Source of the DNA: Plotosus lineatus
Taxonomy: Eukaryota > Chordata > Actinopteri > Siluriformes > Plotosidae
DNA length: 64,000 nucleotides
Reading direction: 5' to 3'
NCBI GenBank assembly: GCA_024760905.1
Contig: CM045735.1
Location: forward strand, 8,884,661-8,948,660
This document shows, piece after piece, positions 22,626 to 64,000 of the stretch. The position numbers and the translations under genes are program-made. A model generated the notes under the pieces. The model had not been told where the DNA came from and ran no database searches. It saw only the letters and a list, made by a program, of their open reading frames with translations. Each line of letters begins with the position of its first letter. Position 1 is the first letter of the stretch.

Positions 22626-23910
22626 CCTCTATTTTACTCTATTTATTTATTTATTTATTAGTTGTTATTACTTATTTATCACCCATTTCAATACAGTGGT
22701 ACCTCAACTTACGAAATTAATCCATTTCGAGGGTAAGCTCGTAAGTCAAAACATTCGTTAAATGAAACAAAAATTCCCATCATAAACAATAGAAAACCAA
22801 TTAATCCGTTCCCACCCCTCCCAAACTCAAGAACATGACACAAACATGTATTTTTGATGTAATATATTTAAGATAAACATGCAACAATAAACATTTCACA
22901 ATAATAACATATGTACAGTAACAATCAATAATAATAAAACAAGAATAAACAATAAGTCAATAAACAATACAGTAAGTGTGTCTGAACTTATGAATAGCAC
23001 TTAACATTAACTTACACTACTAATTTTTTTTCACTTTTTATTTATTTGATTTTTTAGAACTGTTTTAACAAGACTAATTGGCACGTATAACGATGAGGAA
23101 CATGCTTTTTTAACATACTGGACCAGCCTTAAGTGTGATTGCGCATCCTCTCCACCAGGTGGCAGTGGTGCTCTCACTGTGTTTTCTATGGTGTAGGAAA
23201 AACGCACCGAGCAAACGATATGAAGTGCAGTAAATACAGTCGGCCCCCTACTTACGAGACCCCCTGGGTACGAAAACTCCGGGTTACGAAAAACATTTTC
23301 CTAAGTTTTCGTCCCCTGTATACGAAAACAACCCCCTCTTACGAAAAGCGCCAAACGCGCCATTCAAAATTCAAACACACCAATCAAAATTTCACACGAT
23401 GCACGAGTTGCTCTCTCATTGGCGGTCTCCCAACATCCCGCCCCGCTGGCCTCCCATTGGCTAGGAGGGAGCTGATGTGTACCCATTACTGTACCCATAC
23501 CTTTTGTCCGCCACCCGCGTGAGGAGAGTTGAAGAGGCTATCTTGGCTTGTGGCTATGAAGTATCTTAACTTGTTTTGAGATCATTGCAGTGTTATATTT
23601 CGTTATCGCCGAGACCCCTCTACAATCGGGACGATATTGAAGCAGAAGACCTTAAAGCAGAAATACAGTGACGGAGGCGATTATTTCGGCACGATATTGA
23701 AGCAGAAGTGCTTCATTGAACAAGTCCTCCGATCTTGCAAGGAAACAAGTTAATACTGAATAAGGACCTCTGATCTTTCAAACAGGTACAGTAATTCCGC
23801 TTTAAATAAAACATCCCGTCCATTTCAACATTGAAATAGAATTGTTCCGTCAGCTGCGCGTTGTGTGTGGGCAGAGCCCGCATTCGACAAAACACACCAT
23901 AGAGACATAG

Positions 23911-23978
<68 letters not shown>

Positions 23979-23980
23979 CT
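23911..23980. repeat. (TG)n(GA)n microsatellite
   Basis: About 24 TG units followed by GA units inside the inner Tigger element. Confidence 0.95.
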
Positions 23981-24300
23981 GCCTACAGAGTCAGTAAGAG
24001 ATGAAAGGAGGCTTAACTCTTTACTTTTGTTTTTTAAGTTGTTTAATTCAGTAAATGTTTAATAAATGTGGTGCGCTCGCCGAATGTGAGCAAAACACGG
24101 CTCATCTGGACTTCCAATCCCTCAAGGAATCAAGTTAAAGTTGAGTTTGGACCGCCGATCTGTCAGGCAGGGAATGTGCTTTGAATTCCCCATCATAAAA
24201 TGCTCAGGCGTCCTGCGTGTGGGCGGAGACCGCATTCAGCCGAGCTACACAATACACATATACGTACACGTATATACACGCCTCTGGTTCAAGGAGTGCA

Positions 24301-24301
<1 letters not shown>

Positions 24302-24349
<48 letters not shown>

Positions 24350-24362
24350 AGCGAGAGAGACA
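24302..24362. repeat. (TG)n(GA)n microsatellite
   Basis: About 22 TG units then GAGA; a second TG expansion inside the same element. Confidence 0.95.
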
Positions 24363-25147
24363 GTGTTGTATGTATGTGTGTTAATAAAAAATGTTTAATA
24401 ATGGTTTAATTAATAAATATGTTAATTAAATGGTTTATTATGTTAAAAAATGTTTAAATGGTTTAATAAGTAATTTTCTTTTACTTTTAACACATATTTC
24501 ATACAAAATTGATGTACTTTTATCATTTTTAAAGGGTTTATGGGGTAGTCTTGGGAGCCTTGAAACGAATCAGGCGTTTTACATGTAAAATGCGCCACTA
24601 CTTCCGAAACCTCCGCATTATGAAAAAGGCTCTGGAACGGATTAATTTTGTAAGTAGGGGGCCGACTGTACTATTTATAGTCGCGTGGGGCGCTGGGTTA
24701 AAATGTTTTTTTCTTCCTATAGGGGGCATCACAGAAAATAACTGAAAAGCACTGCACAAGGTGTTCTTGGCGCGTGGAGGGATACACGCGGAAGAATACA
24801 AGGCTAATTGGCCCGGAAAAGCCATTTCCCCAAGCAGAGCTCGTAAGTAGAAAATTTGCTCGTTGGATGGGGCACATTTTTGGTGTGATCGAAGCTTGTA
24901 TCATAGAAAATTCGTTATAAGGGACACTTGTAAGTCGAGGTACCACTGTATATGATAGATCGTATATAGACTTCATTGATCTTAGAGGGACATTTTGGAT
25001 TGCAATCTTTAAAGAAGTAAATTGTGTCCCTGAGGAATAATATGTTTCAGGAGATGATGTAATTTCCTCCCTTTTCCCTGAGTGTGAGCAAGAGATAAAG
25101 GGGTGGAAACAGCATTTTAGATACTGCAGCCATTAGAGATGCATTAG

Positions 25148-25148
<1 letters not shown>

Positions 25149-25192
<44 letters not shown>

Positions 25193-25208
25193 GAGAGAGC
25201 GAGAGATG
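25149..25208. repeat. (GA)n microsatellite
   Basis: About 28 GA units with two GC interruptions. Confidence 0.95.
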
Positions 25209-25574
25209 AAACACATTATACCTCATCTGAGCTTTCCTGATGTAATGCGCAGACGAACACACTGTAATGATTTATATAAACTCTGTATAGACACACCGAC
25301 AGTGGATTTTCTAGATTTTCTAGAATGCCTTTGTATACAGTATCATTAAGATCTGCCTTTACTGTAACTACAGAAACGAGCTCAAGTTACAGCATGACTA
25401 TATTCCTTACCATAAAACAAATGCGATTATGTCATGGTTCTCCAGGGTTGGCATGGAATAATGTGGGCGGTCTGAATGCAGCCATGCCCTCACCCTCAGT
25501 CATCAACTTTTGGAATGAAGTGGAATGCAGAGTGGAGCAGCATAATGACGCAGTGGTTAGCACGATCATCTGTG

Positions 25575-25705
25575 ACTGTGGTGGCTTGGGTGGTTAAGTC
25601 TCTGGCTTACCGTTCAGGGGTTTAAACCCCAATACCACTGTCGGGACGGTCACTATCGCTTTGGATTAGGGTGTCGGCCAAAGGCCATAAATGGAAATGT
25701 AAATC
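25575..25705 (+). mobile_element. V-SINE-like element, short
   Basis: GGTGGCTTGGGTGGTTAAG, GTTTAAACCCC and the tail GGCCATAAATGGAAATGTAA resemble fish SINEs with an L2-type tail; the central part is deleted. Confidence 0.55.
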
Positions 25706-25724
25706 TAAATCATCACACAGAAAA

Positions 25725-26280
25725 AAAGGTCTTGGGTTTGAAGGTGTTTCTGTGTGGAGATCGCATGTTCTCCCCATATTTGCATTGGTTTCCTCCCATA
25801 GTCCAAAAGCATACAAATTGCCCCTCGGTGTGAGCGTGAATGGTTGTGTTGCTTTATGATGCTTTGGTTAGCTGTACACGGTGTACCCCACCTTCGCTCA
25901 GTGTTGGCTGTGATAGACTTGTCTCCTCATGACCTCAGTAAGAATAGATAGCTTAGCAAATGAGTGTGAGTTAGTGAAAATAGATTGGCGAGTGGGGTGG
26001 CACAGTGGCGCAGGAATTAGCACATCTGCTTCACAGCAAGAAGGTCCTCGGTTCTAGTCTAAGTTTCTATATGGAGTTTGCATGTTCTCCCTGTGCTTGT
26101 GATGGTTTTCTCTGGGTACTTCACATTCCTCCCACAGTCCAAAGACATGCACATGAAGCTAATTGGCTGTTTTGGGTGTACCCTGCCATTGCCCAGTGCT
26201 GGCTGAGATAGGCTCCAGCCTCTAGGTGACCCTAATAGTAGGATTAAGTAGTTCCGCAATTATGTGCATGGGTGAGTGAA
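25725..26280 (+). mobile_element. Two adjacent SINE-A copies
   Basis: 25725-25960 lacks the first part of the head; 25995-26280 is near complete with head GTGGGGTGGCACAGTGGCGC and tail CCCTAATAGTAGGATTAAG. Confidence 0.8.
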
Positions 26281-26544
26281 GGTGGAATGCCAAGTGCTTA
26301 CTCAAGGCCTCCTCGAGTATCGGTGTTTGACCTCAGTAATGCTCTGAAGGCTGAATGGGCTAATCCTTCCAATTATGCCCTGAAATCCTTCCTGAGAGTG
26401 GACACTATAATAATATAAAAGAGGATTCAAAATGGATATTCAACAGGAATGTATGGCTGTGATGGTCAGGTGTCGGTAACCTTTGCAGGTATATACTGTC
26501 GGAGCCAAGGTATATAGTACTACGATCACCATTGATATTAGTCT

Positions 26545-26690
26545 TTAGACTCGGCAAGGAAATCGGGGACCCGGAGAAATCCACACAAGCATGGGGAACC
26601 GATGCAATCTTCACAGAGAAACACCCGAGCTGGGACTCGAACCCAGGTCCTTCTTACTGTGAGGTGGATGAGTTAAGTACTTGTGGATGT
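26545..26690 (-). mobile_element. SINE-A head and body fragment
   Basis: Minus fragment with GGACTCGAACCCAGGTCCTT and the cut body (AGAAATCCACACAAGCAT). Confidence 0.65.
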
Positions 26691-26859
26691 GTGAAGCACC
26701 AGTGTGCATCGTGACACTGCAGTCTGTCTGCATTAAATGGTCCAGGAACCTTCGTGCTTTGCATGAGTATTGTACTGCAAAAAACAACAACAACAAAAAA
26801 AACAACAACAAACATGTGCATTTGCACTGCTTCAAGCTGGAGCACGTGAGAAACCCTCA

Positions 26860-27377
26860 AAGCACCTCCCTCTTCTTTATCCCCCTTCCCCTCCCTACCC
26901 CCCTCATCACCCCTTCCCCCCCATCACCCCTTCCCCTCCCTACCCCCTCCCCTCCCTCCCCCATCACCACCCCTTCCCCTCCCTACCCCCTCCCCTCCCC
27001 ATCACCACCCCTTCCCCTCCCTCCCCCTCATCACCCCTTCCCCTCCCCATCACCACCTCTTCCCCCTCCCTACCCCCTCATCACCCCTTCCCCATCACCT
27101 CTCCCCCTCCCTACCCCCTCATCACCCCTTCCCCTCCCTCATCACCTTCCCTATCTCCCCACTCCTTACCTCACCTCCCCACCTTGTCCATCTTCATCAC
27201 CCCCTTTCCATCATCCCCCTTTCCATCATCCCCTCCATTATCCCCCCACGTCTCACCCTCTCCCTACCTACATTTCCCCTTTCTCTGCAGCCCCCTCACC
27301 CCTCTCTCTCTCTATTCTTTCCTTTCTCTCGCTCTCTTTCTCTCTCTCTCTCTCTCTCCATGTTTCTTTTTCTTTCA

Positions 27378-27411
<34 letters not shown>

Positions 27412-27412
27412 C
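26860..27412. repeat. Homopyrimidine minisatellite upstream of pacs1
   Basis: About 440 nt of C/T with sparse A, made of CATCACCCCTTCCCCTCCCT units of about 20-28 bp, grading into (CT)n at 27305-27400 and (CA)n at 27401-27410. The opposite strand is dense in GGGG runs. It ends about 330 bp before the pacs1 start codon. Confidence 0.9.
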
Positions 27413-27477
27413 TTACACTCCTTGAACCAGAGGCGGCGCTGTTGCTTGTGATCGCTGGGAGACCGATTTCCGCCTTG

Positions 27478-27500
27478 CTGCTGCTGCTGCTGCTGCTGCT
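27478..27500. repeat. (CTG)7 in the presumed pacs1 leader
   Basis: Seven CTG units followed by CTCAG, about 245 nt upstream of the pacs1 ATG. Confidence 0.85.
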
Positions 27501-27570
27501 CAGAGCGCTGCACTTGTGGAAGCCCGGAGCAGGAACGCGGCGTGTTCAGGTCCCGGACTGTGTGGACTGA

Positions 27571-27672
27571 ATGAAGAAGTGAAGGATGATGAGCGGCGCT
27601 GGCGGTCACGCGGACGCGCATCGTGACACGCGCGTTTTTTTTTAACCTCGAAATGCGTTGCACCTCAAAGTG
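27571..27672 (+). promoter_or_regulatory. Three short upstream open frames in the pacs1 leader
   Basis: ATG at 27571 opens 3 codons and stop; ATG at 27586 opens about 19 codons ending in the poly-T run near 27642; ATG at 27652 opens 6 codons and stop. None overlaps the main start at 27744. They act only if transcription begins above 27571, which the sequence does not show. Confidence 0.5.
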
Positions 27673-27743
27673 ACGCTTGATCAGAAAGACTTGTACTGCG
27701 ATTTTTCTTCTTCTTTTTTTTTTTTTGGTCCCACACCGTCAGC

Positions 27744-63444
<35,701 letters not shown>

Positions 63445-63748
63445 GTAAAGCCCTCGTGTATACTCTTCGTCTCTAATTATAAACTACACGGAAAGCTTAT
63501 TATGTTTCATTCACTTTCCTAATATGGATCAAAATATTATATCTCAATATTGCAGTGGCTGCTGTACTCTGCCAAACACGAGCAACATATTTTCGGCCCA
63601 CATAGTGCAATTTCTAAATTATTTTAATTTAACCTAATTATCTCGTTTATATGTAGAATCTTCTGTATGCCCCTGTTAAAGTTAACCGGATGCCGAAAAC
63701 CTAATTTTGAATAAACCCTGAAAATTATTTCATTACAGTTCCAGGGAA

Positions 63749-64000
63749 GTGGTGGCCCAGTGCTAAAAGTGCTGGATCACTGATCCTAAGGTTGGGGGTT
63801 CAAGCCCTACTCTCAACGGGTTGTCACTGTCCCCCTAGTGCAGCTAACTGGGTTATCAATGGCCGGCCATGTCTCTCACTGTCTATGTTGGGAAATTCAT
63901 GTAAAAGAACCATTGTTGACTTTCAACAAGAGTAGCTGCAAAGCCGTCAGCGTGTTTCTGCCCTGCGATGGCCTGGCGAGCTGTCAAGGGTGGACTCTGC
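63749..64000 (+). mobile_element. Chimeric SINE, cut by the window end
   Basis: Head GGAAGTGGTGGCCCAGTGC, B-box-like GGTTCAAGCCC, B body (TGTAAAAGAACCATTG), then GCGATGGCCTGGCGAGCTGT of the A tail. Confidence 0.82.

Larger units (their letters stand above)
23237..24668. mobile_element. Inner Tigger-like element
   Basis: Ends CAGTCGGCCCCCTACTTAC and GTAAGTAGGGGGCCGACTG, perfect inverted repeats flanked by TA. The interior has GATATTGAAGCAGAAG blocks shared with 7441-8366, two long (TG)n tracts and an imperfect internal duplication around GTGTGGGCAGAGCCCGCATT. Confidence 0.9.
22694..24948. mobile_element. Outer Tigger-like element
   Basis: Ends CAGTGGTACCTCAACTTAC and GTAAGTCGAGGTACCACTG, flanked by TA. 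It is split by a second element at 23237-24668. No transposase is left in the outer arms. Confidence 0.85.

Noticed and set aside
26681..27570. Long proline/serine-rich open frames of 256 and 266 codons on the plus strand
   Set aside because: They are read through the C/T minisatellite and (CT)n tract in two overlapping frames, and neither is in frame with the pacs1 start at 27744.

Overview
This is vertebrate genomic DNA, almost certainly from a ray-finned (teleost) fish. The evidence is two spliced vertebrate genes with GT-AG introns, very dense (CA/TG)n and (AT)n microsatellites, and fish-type tRNA-derived SINEs, RTE-type LINEs and Tigger/pogo and hAT DNA elements filling the introns. The species cannot be named from the sequence; a V-SINE-like tail hints at an otophysan fish, but weakly.

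Two divergently transcribed genes carry the coding content. Positions 430-18415, minus strand: a complete calpain-1 catalytic subunit gene (capn1), 21 coding exons, 700 codons plus stop, all exon phases consistent, catalytic Cys110/His267/Asn291 present. Positions 27744-63444, plus strand: 23 exons (860 codons) of a PACS1-type sorting adaptor (pacs1); only the last exon (about 50 residues in relatives) lies past the window edge. In human both genes lie in 11q13, so their head-to-head pairing here fits old synteny. About 9.3 kb separates the two start codons; it holds repeats and no coding exon that I could recognise. I rebuilt both gene models by hand from splice sites, reading phase and similarity to remembered family sequences.

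Layout: 1-430 minisatellite and capn1 3' end; 430-3230 last capn1 intron, holding a three-level nest (SINE, 5'-inverted LINE, second SINE); 3228-18415 remaining capn1 exons with SINEs, two Tigger-like elements, a hAT element, a fold-back element and an unclassified 1.45-kb element; 18416-27430 intergenic repeats with one Tigger-like element inside another; 26860-27412 pyrimidine minisatellite; 27435-27898 pacs1 leader and exon 1; 27899-39705 large repeat-rich intron 1; 39706-63444 exons 2-23 with further elements; 63749-64000 a chimeric SINE.

The genes themselves are ordinary household genes: a cytosolic Ca2+-activated protease and a furin/acidic-cluster sorting adaptor. The unusual content is in RNA processing and mobile DNA. 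Two pacs1 acceptors sit directly on (TG)n tracts, two introns (one per gene) appear to use GC donors, and one capn1 exon is 12 nt long. Two EF-hands of this calpain have lost acidic ligands. A SINE shares its 3' end with an RTE LINE present in the same window, and a second form of that SINE carries a different SINE's tail. I found no unknown multi-gene system.
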